Of a DNA stretch of 64,000 bases, positions 1 to 11,455 are shown piece after piece. The position numbers were made by a program, and so were the translations under genes. The notes under the pieces are model-generated. The model had not been told where the DNA came from. It did not search any database and saw only the letters and a program-made list of their open reading frames with translations. Each line of letters opens with the position of its first letter. Position 1 is the stretch's first letter. This stretch comes from Cycas panzhihuaensis (taxonomy: Eukaryota > Cycadophyta): NCBI GenBank assembly GCA_023213395.1, contig CM041465.1, forward strand, positions 170,817,741 through 170,881,740. The letters run 5' to 3'.

Positions 1-497
1 GCTTTATGATGCGCCATAACCATGGCCAAAGCAATCAAACTAGAATTTATAGTAGAATGCACATTCATCTCTTAACAAGATACATTATGGTACCATCACT
101 CTTAACGAGTAGATGCACAATGGCCATGACCTTATTAGGAGGATTGTTAAAAGGATTATCTTATAATAGAATGCTCCATAATAGAATAACCAATAGTAGA
201 ATAAACCATAGGGATCTAAGCAAGTAACCCTTGTCAAAGTTAATAGAAGCCAAGAAGTTGACCTTTATATTTAATATGTAGAAAAATAGACTATCAAATA
301 TGGTATATATAGTCTTTACCATTGATCATATAATATCGATCTATGAAGATCTTGATATAAATAATGAGCCCAAGGAACACCTAGCCACAAAATCCCCTAT
401 TAACCTTGAGTTAGAACCTGAAGTTTCTATTTTTGTTGTTTCCTCTATGGTCTCCTCTACCTCCTGTTGCAAGCCTCTCTAAGTCAAAGGCAGCTTG

Positions 498-790
498 ATG
501 AAGACTCCTATCACTATCTTGATTGATAATGGTACATCATTTAACTTCATTAACATCTCCCCAGTCAAATAACTTAACCTATATATAGCACTAAAAACTA
601 GTTTCACCTTCTCCTTACTAGGATACCACTGACTCCACTATGTAGGTCTTATCAAAAACCTCTACATCCAAATTGGTATATACTAATTAGATTCTTATTT
701 TTATGCCCTTTCCATAGGAGGATTAGATGTTATCCTAGGAGTTCAATAGATTCAAATCCTTGGCACTTATAACACTAATAATTCCCCTAC
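498..790 (+). pseudogene. gypsy A1 aspartic protease remnant
   Basis: Reads as a retropepsin: a hydrophobic strand followed by ILIDNGTSFNFIN near 519-556, where the family normally has D-S/T-G-A/S-x-x-F-I. The catalytic triad is D-N-G here, so the residue after the catalytic Asp is changed. In an active element this domain would process the gag-pol polyprotein. In-frame stops follow, so it is a fossil. The related copy at 41098-41289 has D-S-D at the same place. Confidence 0.75.
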
Positions 791-1169
791 TAATCCATTC
801 ATTCTATTCAAAGACCAGTTTAGACAAACACACAAACTACATGGGATTCAACCACCTCTTAATAAATTATTAACCTTGAAGCAAATAAGCAAACAAACAA
901 TTGAATAGTAATGTTGGACACATACTCTATCTCAATAATATTCAACCTCAATCTGACATTCATCCTAACATCCAAACCATCCTCACTAAATATCAATCTA
1001 TTTTTAACCTACTTCACAACAACCCCCTCCCCCTAGACTAAGGCTTCTACCACACCATTAAACTTTAAATTTAAAACTCTTGTAACCCTATTAGCTTATG
1101 ACCTTATCATAACTCCTACTTTCAAAAAAATAAAATTGAATGAATCATAATGGAACTCATAGATATGGA

Positions 1170-2330
1170 CATAATGGAACCTAGTAAAAGCCCGTATCCA
1201 ACCTCCATTACGCTTGTTAGAAAAGAGATGGTTCATTTTGACTCTATATTGATTATCAAGAGCTTAATAAACTGACTATTAAAATAAAATTTTCACTTCT
1301 TGAATCAATGATACGTTGGATGAAATTCATAGGCCAACCATTTTTTCTAAATTGGACCTATAATTGAGGTATTATCAAATCCCTATCGCCCTTGAAGATT
1401 GTCATAAAACTACCTTTTGAACATATCACAGGCATTTGGAATTTTAGATTATGTTTTTTAGGTTGTACAATGCCCTAGCCACATTTTAATGTCTAATGAA
1501 TAAGATTTTTGGCCATTGCCTTCATAAGTCCATCATTATCTTCTTTGATGATATCCTTATTTATAGTTCCCACATATCTAGTCATTTACAATATTTAAAA
1601 ATTTCCCTTTAGATTCTCTCCCAATACAAACTCTATGCCAAACTGACTAAGTGTGATTTTGTAAAGACTAAACTCCAGTATTTAGGCCATATCATCTCAG
1701 TTAAAGGAGTCTGGGTAGACCCTAATAAAATTTTAGTCATTACCGTGTAGCCCAACCTAAAGAATCTCACTCAATTATGAGCTTTCCTTGGACCCACAGG
1801 CTTCTATCATTTATTCATAAAAAATTATGCTTCTATTACTACCCCCTAACTTATTTTCTTCATAAGGACTCTTTTTAGTATTCCTCTAATGTCGATGATG
1901 CATTCAACAATCTAAAATTACTTATATCCACTACTTGAAGATTAAACAACCCAAGCTTTTCACAACTATTCTATCTTAAATACAATGCCTCAATAGTAGG
2001 CTTAGGAGTTGTCCTCATGTAGAATTTCCATTTAATTACCTTCAAAAGTCAAAAACTTAAAGATCATGGATGTGGACTTTTAACTTATCAAAAAGAGATG
2101 AAGGCCATCCTCCATGCAGTAGATAAAGGACATCAATATGTACTTAAATTCAAATTCACTATCTTAACTAATCATCATAGTCTCCATCACCTCCTTGATT
2201 AGTTAGTCCTTTTAGGAGAACAAGTAAAGTAGGTCAATCACCTACAAGTGTTTGACTTTACCATATATTATAAAACGGGCAAAGAAAAAGTCATCGTTGA
2301 TGCTCTCTCCCACTTACCTTCAAAATCATC
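1170..2330 (+). pseudogene. gypsy A1 reverse transcriptase and RNase H remnant
   Basis: The RT palm motif reads IFFDDIL with the aspartate pair intact at about 1540-1560, followed by HIS-type strand and GHIIS-like segments near 1685-1700. The RNase H part (about 1960-2330) shows the family pattern of a conserved small-residue strand, FKSQKLK and an acidic/His patch (ILTNHHSLHHLL). Several stops and frameshifts interrupt the frame. This segment is missing from A2, where a deletion joins positions equivalent to about 847 and about 2237. Confidence 0.75.
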
Positions 2331-2469
2331 TGAGCCTATATTATGAGCCATCTCTACCCTGTAACTTACATGGTTACAAGAATTAGTAGAAGATAATCAA
2401 TCCTAATAAGATTTTGCTAAATGGTCCTAAAACATTCAACATCAAAAGGATTGGACCATGTGCAACACC

Positions 2470-3042
2470 TATCTTCTCTATAAAAGTTAAATCTTTGTCC
2501 ATCCATCATCTCTCTTTATTCTTTATATCTTTATTGAGTACCACACCATCCCTTTAGGAGGTCACTTATGGTTTTATAAAACCTATTGATGCATTTGATC
2601 TGACTTCTATTGGCCTCAAATAATATCACCCATACTGACCTTCATAGCAGAATGTGACATCTTCCAATGTAATAAAGTAAGCATAAAGCCTCAGCCTGGG
2701 CTTCTCCAACCCCTTCAAATTTTTTAAGGTAAATGGCAAGATATTACCATGAATTTCATTTGAGGCCTTTCATCCTTTGTTGGAAATGACTCCATTTGGG
2801 TAGCTATTAATTAACTAATAAAATATGCACATTTTTTACTAATCCACTCATCCTATTAAGCCCCCAACCTGGTCGACCTATATATTTAATTCATTTTCTA
2901 CCTCCATAAATTTCCATCCATCACAGTTTTAAATCATAACCCTAAATTTATATCTTCTTTTTGGTAAGAACTCTTCCATGCAGTTGGTACCTCTTTCAAT
3001 ATGAGCTTCTCCTATTATCCCTAGACAAATGGTCAATTTAAG
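2470..3042 (+). pseudogene. gypsy A1 integrase, 5' part, interrupted by copia G
   Basis: Begins with an H2C2-type zinc-binding region (GGHLWFYKTY..., then AECDIFQCNK near 2650-2680, in which the first Cys of the usual C-x-x-C pair is kept and the spacing is degenerate), then the catalytic core. The coding sequence stops at 3042, in the segment around the third catalytic residue (a Q-T-N-G-Q-like stretch at 3022-3036). It resumes at 16830 after the copia insertion. The uninterrupted equivalent is at 41940-42560 in A2. Confidence 0.7.
3038..3042. other. target-site duplication, left copy, of copia G
   Basis: TTAAG directly before the 5' LTR; CTAAG follows the 3' LTR at 16825-16829. One base differs. 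Removing the insertion and one copy gives an uninterrupted gypsy integrase sequence that aligns with the empty site near 42241-42262. Confidence 0.75.
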
Positions 3043-3454
3043 TGTTAAAACATTTAATGACATCTTATTTATAATTATATTTTTATGTATCTTGCACCAT
3101 TGATGTACCATTATGTAATTCAAATGTAATGTAATATTATGCCAAGTCCATCCTCTTGCTCAATAATTAGCTAAAATATTAGCCTATTATGTCAACCAAT
3201 GAGATTTATTTATAAGGTGTATCTTGGTTGATAAATTAGCGTTAAACACCCTTATTTATACATTGAATTCTTATGTATACAAAAGCTCTATTAGAATATA
3301 GATCAACAATGTAAGTAATTTACTCATTGTAGTTCTTTGCAATTAATTTGCTTTGTTCTATTATCTATTGTCTATTATTTATGTTGCTTCTACTTTTATA
3401 TCTTTCATATTTGTATGCACATATGTTATCCTGATCCTATTTATGAATTTTACA
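3043..3454 (+). repeat. 5' LTR of copia G
   Basis: Starts TGTTAAAACATTTAATGA and ends TTTTACA. Related copies are at 16423-16824 (3' LTR) and 36987-37399. The segment near 3270-3300 (TATACAAAAGC) is in the right place for a TATA-like promoter element in U3. Confidence 0.85.
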
Positions 3455-3467
3455 TGGTGTCAAAGAT
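3455..3467 (+). other. primer-binding site of copia G
   Basis: TGGTGTCAAAGAT adjoins the LTR. It is a slightly mutated version of the plant initiator tRNA-Met complement TGGTATCAGAGC used by many LTR retrotransposons to prime minus-strand synthesis. Confidence 0.7.
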
Positions 3468-4860
3468 AAAATATGTGCCTATAATCAGTTGATTACTTAT
3501 TTTTTTAGTATGTTTGCTAAAAATAACAACCATTTATCCCATTTGAGTTAGTTTTCATATCATCTTATCATCATCTAAGTCATCTGACCTATTATGAGAG
3601 TTGTTCATATCTAGTATCCATCACTAGATGTTGTTCGATTATCTATGTATAACTCTATTGTCATATATTTGATCATAATCCCTCATATAACCATATTTGT
3701 CAAATGATACCTTATTTATCAAACAATATCCTATTTTCAAAAAAAAAAAAAATAGTAGCCTATTGATCATCCATTTTACTATAGTCATAAGTATTGTGAT
3801 TATGTCCTTGAACTTGCCCTATCACTGTAAGGATATTTGTTGGTACCTCATGTGTTTTCCTAATATTAATATTTGTCCTTGTCTCATGCATGGTACTAGA
3901 CTCCCACCCAACTCCAAACCTCATAATCCACTCTCTATCAAATATTAGTATTGGCTCTTTATTCATATCACTAACTATCAAAGTCTTATGTGTCAAAAAC
4001 CCTAACACCAATTGGTACTCCCATGCTACCTTTTAGTATTACTTAAGTTCTGTCACCTTATATAAGTCATGTACACTCATCTGACATTTCTTGATCAACA
4101 TAGGAGTTCAAGCAACTCAAATCCCTCATATATGATCCTACATGGCCTTCACCACCTCTTACGATATCTCCCTACCTAGCAATCTTAGTGTTGAGTGCCC
4201 CATTATAGATTGCAGCATTGTAATTGGGTTATCCAACATCTATTTGTTGTCATTCATCCCAAAACTACATGCAAGTTTATTCACTTATTAAAACTTCATA
4301 ATATTCACTTTTACAAAGGTTGCATGTGATTTAACTAAATTGAATTCTTTTTTTAAGTCTTCTAGCTCTTATGAGCATCAACCAATGGTCACGTATAGCC
4401 GTCTTGTGATTGTAGGCTTAATGGTTAAGGGGACTTAAGCCTAACCTAACTCATTTTTTCCTCATAAGGAGTATTACTTATCGTTTTGGCTATAACTTCT
4501 TAATGAGATATCTAATTTACAAACTGTTAGATTCATCAGGTTCCTGACTGAGAGCTTTATAGCTTAAAGTTAGTTTTAAACTAATATAAGTAGACTTTTA
4601 ATGGGTTTAAAGTAGCTAAATATGACCTTTTTCTTAGGCCTTATTAAGTCTATTTTCATCAATTAAAGACTTATTTTTACATCTTATAAAGGGTTTTTCT
4701 ATTTTTAGTTGTTTATTTATATATCATTAGTTGTTCAACCTATTTATTTTAGCTAACATTCACAAATGCTTTGTTATTATAGGTGCCCTACTTATGTGAA
4801 GGCGGTTGGACTCCTTTTAGAAGCAATGTCCTTCATAAAGCATATTAAACCCTACCTTGT
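3468..4860 (+). other. copia G untranslated leader, first part
   Basis: AT-rich sequence with no convincing coding signal. Short overlapping ORFs near 3697-4011 look like chance. Together with 11456-12050 it makes a leader of about 2.0 kb between the primer-binding site and gag, long for a copia element and comparable with the 1.95-kb leader of copia D. It ends in CTTGT (4856-4860), the target duplication of gypsy B. Confidence 0.6.
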
Positions 4861-5109
4861 TGTTAAGACCCTTGTTCGTAACCAGGCCCAATCGTCAATT
4901 TACCCAAAAGAGTACACAGGTGAGCACAAGAATACTTGATAAATAGTCAAAGACTGTATTTGATTGATAAAAGTTGAATTGATGTCAGATTACATTTTGG
5001 GACCAATTTTATATGCATATTAGGCGCTTTTACGGAAGGTTATGTCCTTTCCATAGCACCTATTCATTTAAAAATTAATTAATTAATCTTTTTAAGGAGG
5101 CTCATAACA
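4861..5109 (-). repeat. 3' LTR of gypsy B
   Basis: TG...CA ends (on the minus strand TGTTATGAGCC to GGTCTTAACA). Nearly identical to 11202-11450. The purine tract AAGAGGGGGGAA of the minus strand lies directly beside it (plus-strand 5111-5122). Confidence 0.92.
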
Positions 5110-5110
5110 A

Positions 5111-5122
5111 TTCCCCCCTCTT
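5111..5122 (-). other. polypurine tract of gypsy B
   Basis: Minus-strand AAGAGGGGGGAA immediately 5' of the 3' LTR, the expected plus-strand primer of reverse transcription. Confidence 0.8.
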
Positions 5123-6562
5123 AAGATGTTTCGCCTACGAAACCTTCTCTTGTCAACTTGGGATGAAGTTTGATAAAATCGGAAGATTCCCATGAAGCAT
5201 CTTCAATAGGTAGTTGCTTCCACTTAATCAAATATTCTCGAATAGTCTTGGACCGTAATCTACATTCCTGGACTTCAAGGATGGCTTCTGGCAATAGAAT
5301 TAATTTGCCTTCTTCATCTAGGAGGCGATTACATGCACTGCACATACAATTTCCAACTTTTCTTTTGAGACAAGAGACATGAAATACATTGTGTAGCTTT
5401 GAAGTTGGAAGTTCCAAGGCATAAGCCACTTCGCTAATTCTCTGTGTAATCTGGAAAGGTCCATAAAATTGAGGACTCAATTTCTGCTTTTGAGAAGTTT
5501 TCAACGATGCTTGCTTGTATGGTTGTAATCTTACATAAACCCAATCTCCGATTTCAAATATTCTTTACATACAATTTTATCGACTTGTTGTTTCATACGG
5601 TTTCTGGCTTCTTCTAAATGTCGTTTTAATATTTGAAGGATATTTTGTGATTCCTGGAGATAGTCGTTAACCGCTGGAACCTTATTATCCAATTTTAACC
5701 AATCTTTTAATTGAGTTGGCTGATAGCCATATAATGCTTGATATGGGGTCATTTTAATGGACGAGTGGTACGAAGAGTTATACCATGCTTCAGCTAAATG
5801 TAACCATTTGACCCATAAATGCTACTTATCTGTGACATAATTTCGTAAATAAGTTTCTAACCCTTTATTAACTACTTCCGTTTGTCCATCTATTTGCGGA
5901 TGATAACTGGTACTCATATTTAATCTTGTACCTACTTGCTGAAACATTTCTTGCCAGAAATGGCTTAAAAATTTTGGATCTCTGTCACTAATAATGGTTT
6001 TCGGAAACCCATGTAACTTATAAATTTCTTTAATAAATACTTCAGCTAACTGCTGAGCTTTGTAGTTAGATTGAATAGGTATAAAATGACCAAACTTTGT
6101 TAAACGATCCACCACCACATAAATAGCATCTTTCCCTTCTGATTTTGGTAATCCAGTGATAAAATCCATGCTAATACTTTCCCATTTTGTTTGCGGAATC
6201 GGAAGAGGTGGAGCAACCAGAGTAGCAACACGTTCGTATTTATTGACTTGACATACAACACATTCATTACAAATTTCATTATATTTTTTCATTCCTTTCC
6301 GGAAAAATGATTGTTTGACTCATGAATATGTTTTATAAAATCCTTCATGACCCGGTAGCGGTACTACATGTGCTTCATTCAATATTTTGTTACGGAAAGC
6401 TGAGTTTGGTCCTAAGAATATCCGTCCTTTATACCATAAAATATCATTCTTCCATTCAAATTTTTCTTCTTTTCCTTGTTGAATTCTTTGAATGAGTTGT
6501 TGAATGTCAGGATCTTTCACATATTCTAATTGTAAGTCTATGATCCATACTGGTTCTATCAT
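5121..6562 (-). pseudogene. gypsy B integrase with chromodomain-like C-terminus
   Basis: Three minus-strand pieces. 6320-6562 holds the zinc-domain start (HVVPLPGHEGFYKTYS). 6292-5822 holds C-x-x-C (CNECVVCQVNK) and the core with D (SMDFITGLP), D (IISDRDPKF) and E (DGQTEVVNKGLE), so all three catalytic acids are visible. 5752-5531 and 5504-5121 carry the C-terminal domain: PQFYGPFQI...ELP, HVSCLK, then REYLIKWKQLP...DASWE, a chromodomain-like signature expected to bind histone marks and guide integration into heterochromatin. Stops or frameshifts separate the pieces at about 5505-5530, 5753-5821 and 6293-6319. Confidence 0.85.
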
Positions 6563-7952
6563 AGAGACAGCTTTTAATTGAGATTCTGTATTCTCTTCAT
6601 CCTTCCGAGATAAGGCATCGGCTACTACATTATTTTTCCCCTTTTTATATGTTATATCGAAATCAAATGCCTGGATTTTACTGATCCATTTTTGTTGTTC
6701 AGGGGATAATTCTTTTTGTTTTAATAAGTATTGTAGGTTGTTGTGGTCTGTCTTGACTATAAATTTGCTACCTAATAGATACTAACGCCATTTAATTAAA
6801 GCGTGTATAATGGCTAACATTTCTTTATCATAAGTTGACTTGAGAATTTCTCGGTTGTTTAGCTTCCTACTCTCAAATGCAATGGGTTTACCTTCTTGCA
6901 TCAGTACTGCACCAATTCACATTCTGATGCGTCACATTCTATTATAAAAGTTTTAGAAAAATTAGGCGTTGTAAGTGCCGGTAATTGGATCATTATTTGC
7001 TTGATTTATTCGAAACATTTTGTTGCTTCTTCATTCCACTGAAAAGAATCCTTTTTTAATAAACAAGTTAAGACAGAAGTTTTTTGTGCATAATTTTTCA
7101 CAAAGCGTTAATAATATCTTGTTAAACCCAGAAAACCTTGGAGTTTCGTAATAGTTTTGGGTATCGGCCATTCTTGAATTGCTTTAACTTTTCCTGGGTC
7201 AGCCCTAATTCCTTCTCTTGATATAAGATGACCCAGATATTCTATTTCTTTCATTCCAAAATAACATTTTGATTTGTTAGCATAAAATCTTTGTTCCTTT
7301 AAGGCGTTTAGCACTTGATCCAAGTGATTCATATGTTCTTCCCATTGTTTACTGAATATTAATATGTCATCGAAGAAGACTATAAGACAAACTTCCTCAA
7401 GAAAGGTTTTAAAACTTGATTCATTATAGCTTGGAATGTAGTTGGCGCATTAGTTAAGCCAAAGGGCATTACCTTGAACTCATAATGACCATGATGAGTA
7501 CTGAAAGTTGTTTTGTATGTATCTTCTGGTTTAATGCGAATTTGATGATAGCCTGATTTTAAATCAATTTTAGAAAAATATTCTGCTCCATGTAATTCGT
7601 CTAGTAGTTCATCGATTCTGGGTATAGGAAATTTATTCTTTATTGTAACCTTATTTAGTGCTCGATAATCTATGCACATACGGAATGATCCATCTTTTTT
7701 TCTTACCAAGATTACTGGCGCTGCAAATGGGCTTTTACTAGGAGTTATTGCTCCTATGTCTAATAATTCTTATACAATCTTTTCAATCTCATTTCGATAA
7801 TGATGTGGTTATTTATAAGGCCGAATAACAATTGGATTAGTACCTGCTTCTAATTCAATCTGATGTTCACAGCCTCTGTCTGGTGGTAAATTTGCCGGAA
7901 GATTTTGAAAAACTTCTTTATGTTTTTGGATGACTTTTTGCAGATCATTTTC
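6563..7952 (-). pseudogene. gypsy B reverse transcriptase and RNase H
   Basis: RT runs from a [17 protein letters not shown] motif (7709 downward) through YHQIRI and MPFGLTNAP to FFDDILIFS at about 7345-7376. The frame breaks just before FFDD: there are two extra bases (TA) between KFVL and VFFDD near 7380-7385. Downstream come YLGHLIS and LQGFLGLTRYY (7332-7108), then RNase H (about 7000-6600) with several stops. Without the frame break the RT core looks well preserved. It would copy the element's RNA into DNA in cytoplasmic particles. Confidence 0.85.
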
Positions 7953-8477
7953 TTAAATAGTTGGTTTAATTTCTGCCTGGATCGAAAAAAGTTGAGCCGT
8001 CATACCACGATGGCCTTTCTTGATTAATTTTTCCATTTTTTTACAAGATATTAGTTGGCTATTTCCAGGTTTTTCTCCTTGAAGGATGATAATTCTTCCA
8101 TCTTTCTTATACCTCATAAATAATTCTTCAAGATTCATTTCAAAAGTTCCCAAGGTTCGTAACCATTGACTCCCTAGAACAATATCTACTCCACCCACAT
8201 CTAGCACATAAAAGTTTTCTTTGAGAATAACGTCACCAATAGTTATTTTAAGGTTCTCCATCATTCCTTGTCCAGATATAACTTGTTGCCCTCCAACAGT
8301 TACTTGAAAAGGGGTTGTTCTAGAAGGAAATAATTTTAATTGTTGAGCGGAAATTCTATCGATAAAATTGTGAGTACTTCTTAGATCGATCAAAATCGTG
8401 ATAGCTTGATTTTTAACAAATCCTCTTAATTTAAGCGTGTCCGATCTTGTCAATCCACTCATTGCTGAGAATGACAT
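7953..8477 (-). pseudogene. gypsy B aspartic protease
   Basis: 174-codon open stretch with ILIDLRSTHNFID, the retropepsin active-site region. The family norm is D-S-G-S/A-T-H-N-F-I; here it reads D-L-R, so the catalytic Ser and Gly are replaced and the protease is probably dead. The second hallmark strand (VDIVLGSQWL) is intact. It lies between the gag zinc knuckle and RT, as expected in a gypsy polyprotein. No stop inside this stretch. Confidence 0.8.
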
Positions 8478-9707
8478 TTTTAATGTATCTTCCTCCTGGT
8501 TACATTGATATCCCTGACTTTCAATATTTTCTTGGTCACATTCGGTATTATTTTCTTCTTCAACTTCCTCATCCTCTGCTACCGGAGATAACTCAATTGT
8601 GTATAATTGATTTTTTTGACATTTATGATTCGGAGTCCATTTTTCCGCACACCTAAAACATAGATTCTTTTTTCATAGTTCTTCTTGCTCGGCTCTTGTT
8701 CTTTGAAGTAATGGTTTAATTGGTCGATTAACTCTGTTAGGTACAAAACCATGTCGTGTAGCGGGAGGAGGATTAGGATGAGCATACGGGGGAATATAAG
8801 GTCTCGTTCTTGCCTTCTTTAATTCATTGATCTTTCCTTCCTGAATCTTGGCTAGTTGTATTGCTTTATTCAGGTCCTGAGGTTCTTGAATTTTAACATC
8901 AGCTTGGATCTCAGTTATTAGACCATCTATATATAGCTGGATAAGTTGATTACTCGGAATATCATCTAACACATAGCTTAATCTTGTAAATGCTGTGCTA
9001 TATTCTTGCACCGAACCAATTTGTTTTAATCTTCGTAACTCACAATAATAATCACGGTTAGATACAGTTTCAAACCGTTCAATGAATAGGCGTACAAACT
9101 CTTGACAGGTAGGTAATTGATCTCAAAAAGAAGTTCGTTCGAGACACTGCCACCATTCACATGCTATTCCGTCCATATGTAAAGTGGCTATCGAAACTCG
9201 CTTTGCTGACTCAATTTCCATTAGGCGAAAATAGTTTTCTATTTATTGTATCCACACTCTTGGTTCATGTGACTTTTGCTCCATACTGAAACGTTGTATA
9301 ATTATTTTTTCTAATTTTTTCTTCTTTTGTGTTTGAATATTTTGCAAGCAGTTGAAGTAAGCTTGAAAACCGACTATCTTACATTCTTGAGGTTAAATTC
9401 CGGTATTCGTTGAGATATTTTCTAATGGCCTTATTTCTAAATTAATTGAAGATATCTGAGGACTCAACCGATTTCTTGTAGTTTGGTGTCTGATATGTGA
9501 TTGGCGGCTCATTGCCTCATCTTATGAATCTGGCACAATCATATCTTCCTTCCTATTTATCGCTATAATTGTTAATTTATCCAAAATTTGATGTAGAGTA
9601 TGATTCAAAAGAGCATTTGACGTCTGAACCGCATTATGAACTGCTTGAGTGATTGGTTCAACAATTTCTTTTTGAACGGCGTTGTCTGTCATATCTTCAG
9701 TATTCAT
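8478..9707 (-). pseudogene. gypsy B gag with zinc knuckle
   Basis: Starts at an ATG at 9705-9707 (MNTEDMTDNAVQKE...). The retrotransposon-gag domain runs about 9400-8850 (best seen in 9011-8673: YSTAFTRLSYVLDDIPSNQ, LIQLYIDGL). A zinc knuckle CFRCAEKWTPNHKC sits at about 8610-8655 (C-x2-C...H-x-C spacing usual for chromovirus gag). Stops and frameshifts fall near 9012-9520 and 8660-8672. Gag would form the virus-like particle; an acidic linker (EDEEVEEEN, about 8560-8580) precedes protease. Confidence 0.8.
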
Positions 9708-11186
9708 TATTTTAATAATCGTGTAAGTACGATTCCACTACGTTTCTGTCGTGTTTGTATGACTTCAGACTGATATCCCCAACTTGCTTGATACTTACAG
9801 TTTTATATTTTCTCTGTCTGACTAATTTTTAAATGATATATCACCACCGTTAGGAAGATTCTTTGAAATCTTAAATCAAACCTGCATATGAAAAAAATGT
9901 CAGATACACAAACTACTTGACTTAGAGGTTAAATACGTTCTATATTTTGATATGTAAAATGAGATATTAAAAATATTATCTTATCTCAACTATAATATGT
10001 AATATATATATATATACTTATGTATATATTAAAGATATAGTTTAAATGATTATATAATACCTATGACAATTGTATATATATATATGAATATTAGTTAATT
10101 AAGAACAATATTGATAAAACGTTTCCACTATGGGAAATAATTTAAAAGATTTAAAATTTATCTTGATATATCAAATAAATTATTGAAATACTTACTTACA
10201 TTAATATTTATATATATATATTAATCTTGTAATATAATAAATTAAATATATTATATAAAATAATTCTAATAAATACTATACTATACAATATATAAATTGA
10301 TAAATAAGAGGACTATATGAAATATAAAAGGAATAAGTTTATTCCAATTATAGCGACTTATCAAACTTGTATTATGGACGTCGCTTTATTAAAGTGAGTT
10401 TACTATTTAAAAGAAATGGAAAAAAAAAAAAAAAACGGAAGCTTCGATTCAACAACCGGATGCTTCGATCCAACAAATTGGGAACGCGACGGAGAAAGAC
10501 AGATACGGAAGACGCAGAGAAGGTCCAACAATTTGGGAACGCGACAGAGAAGGACAGATACGGAAGACGCAGAGAAGGACGCAGAGAAGGACAGGTGCGG
10601 AAGACAGACAGATTGGATAAAAATACAGACGAAAGACTGCTTAGACGCCAAGACGCAAAGACAAATGGACAGTGCTCTCGTTGATTGAAGACGTGGAGAC
10701 GAGAGAGATGGCAAATAATGGAATGCCCCAGAAATGGGTATCAACCTGTGATGAGCCCAACGCTAAGAACGATGAGAAACCTGCGATGAGAAAACAGTGA
10801 AAATACAAGAAAAAAACCAGCGAATGGCGGCAAAACCAGAAAGTGGAAATACATATATGTGTTGAGAAATATGCTCACATATATATCAATTATATCAGAG
10901 TGATGTTGTAACACTTATGTCAGTTGTTATAAAACAAAACAAATTAAATAAATGTGTAATCACAATGGATTGGTCATAGAACGTTACATCCCAGTTATAA
11001 CAATGTGCAGCGCTAATCAAAACAGACGATGTAACACAGATTTCAAATGACAATAATATTGGATGGAACGAGGAGATAACTGACAATGAAACAGAAGATT
11101 ATTGCATATATACGATGGATGTGCACCCTGATTATTATGTGGTTACGATATGATGGCAGAGTCTAGGACAGCAAAGTCCAGGATAT
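9708..11186 (-). other. gypsy B untranslated leader
   Basis: About 1.5 kb between the primer-binding site and gag. The left part (9890-10320) is very AT-rich with TATATA runs. The right part (10416-10800) is GC-richer and contains a 55-bp tandem duplication. ORFs here (10367-10744, both strands) are low-complexity by-products of that repeat and I do not call them genes. Confidence 0.65.
10470..10579. repeat. 55-bp tandem duplication in gypsy B leader
   Basis: Two units (10470-10524 and 10525-10579), each starting CCAACAA and containing GGGAACGCGAC...GACAGATACGGAAGACGCAG. A shorter repeat of GCTTCGATYCAACAA occurs just upstream at 10441 and 10462. Purine-rich on the + strand. Confidence 0.85.
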
Positions 11187-11187
11187 T

Positions 11188-11199
11188 GCTCTGATACCA
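11188..11199 (-). other. primer-binding site of gypsy B
   Basis: Plus strand GCTCTGATACCA, minus strand TGGTATCAGAGC: an exact complement of the plant initiator tRNA-Met 3' end, two bases from the 5' LTR. It proves that the minus strand is the coding strand of B. Confidence 0.9.
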
Positions 11200-11201
11200 C
11201 T

Positions 11202-11450
11202 TGTTAAGACCCTTGTTCGTAACCAGGCCCAATCGTCAATTTACCCAAAAGAGTACACAGGTGAGCACAAGAATACTTGATAAATAGTCAAAGACTATAT
11301 TTGATCAATAAAAGTTGAATTGATGTCAGATTACATTTTGGGACCAATTTTATATACATATTGGGCCCTTTTACGGAAGGTTATGTCCTTTCCATAGCAC
11401 CTATTCATTTAAAAATTAATTAATTAATCTTTTTAAGGAGGCTGATAACA
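11202..11450 (-). repeat. 5' LTR of gypsy B
   Basis: Partner of 4861-5109, same length. Followed at 11451-11455 by CTTGT, the exact copy of the target site at 4856-4860. Confidence 0.92.
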
Positions 11451-11455
11451 CTTGT

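Larger units (their letters stand above)
1..3042 (+). mobile_element. Ty3/gypsy element A1, 5' segment (gag end to mid-integrase)
   Basis: Degenerate gypsy polyprotein on the + strand, full of stops and frameshifts. In order: gag end (about 1-230), aspartic protease (about 498-790), reverse transcriptase (about 1170-1760), RNase H (about 1960-2330), H2C2 zinc region (about 2490-2680) and the first part of the integrase core (about 2740-3042). The element continues after the inserted copia at 16830-17897. Its LTR, leader and most of gag lie upstream of the window. The stretch 1-840 is closely related to 40600-41450 in element A2, which identifies the family. Not expected to encode functional protein. 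Confidence 0.85.
4861..11450 (-). mobile_element. Ty3/gypsy chromodomain element B, complete, nested in copia G
   Basis: Two 249-bp LTRs (4861-5109 and 11202-11450) differ at about 7 positions by hand count. The target duplication CTTGT is exact on both sides (4856-4860, 11451-11455). On the minus strand the order is 5' LTR (11202-11450), tRNA-Met primer site, leader, gag, protease, RT, RNase H, integrase with C-terminal chromodomain-like tail, purine tract, 3' LTR. Domain content and short LTRs fit a chromovirus (Reina/Tekay-like; exact clade unproven). It is the youngest-looking element here, but frameshifts and stops are present. Confidence 0.93.

Noticed and set aside
10367-10744. Arg/Lys-rich protein on + and Ser/Leu-rich protein on -
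   Set aside because: They come from the 55-bp purine-rich tandem repeat of a retroelement leader and have no independent support.
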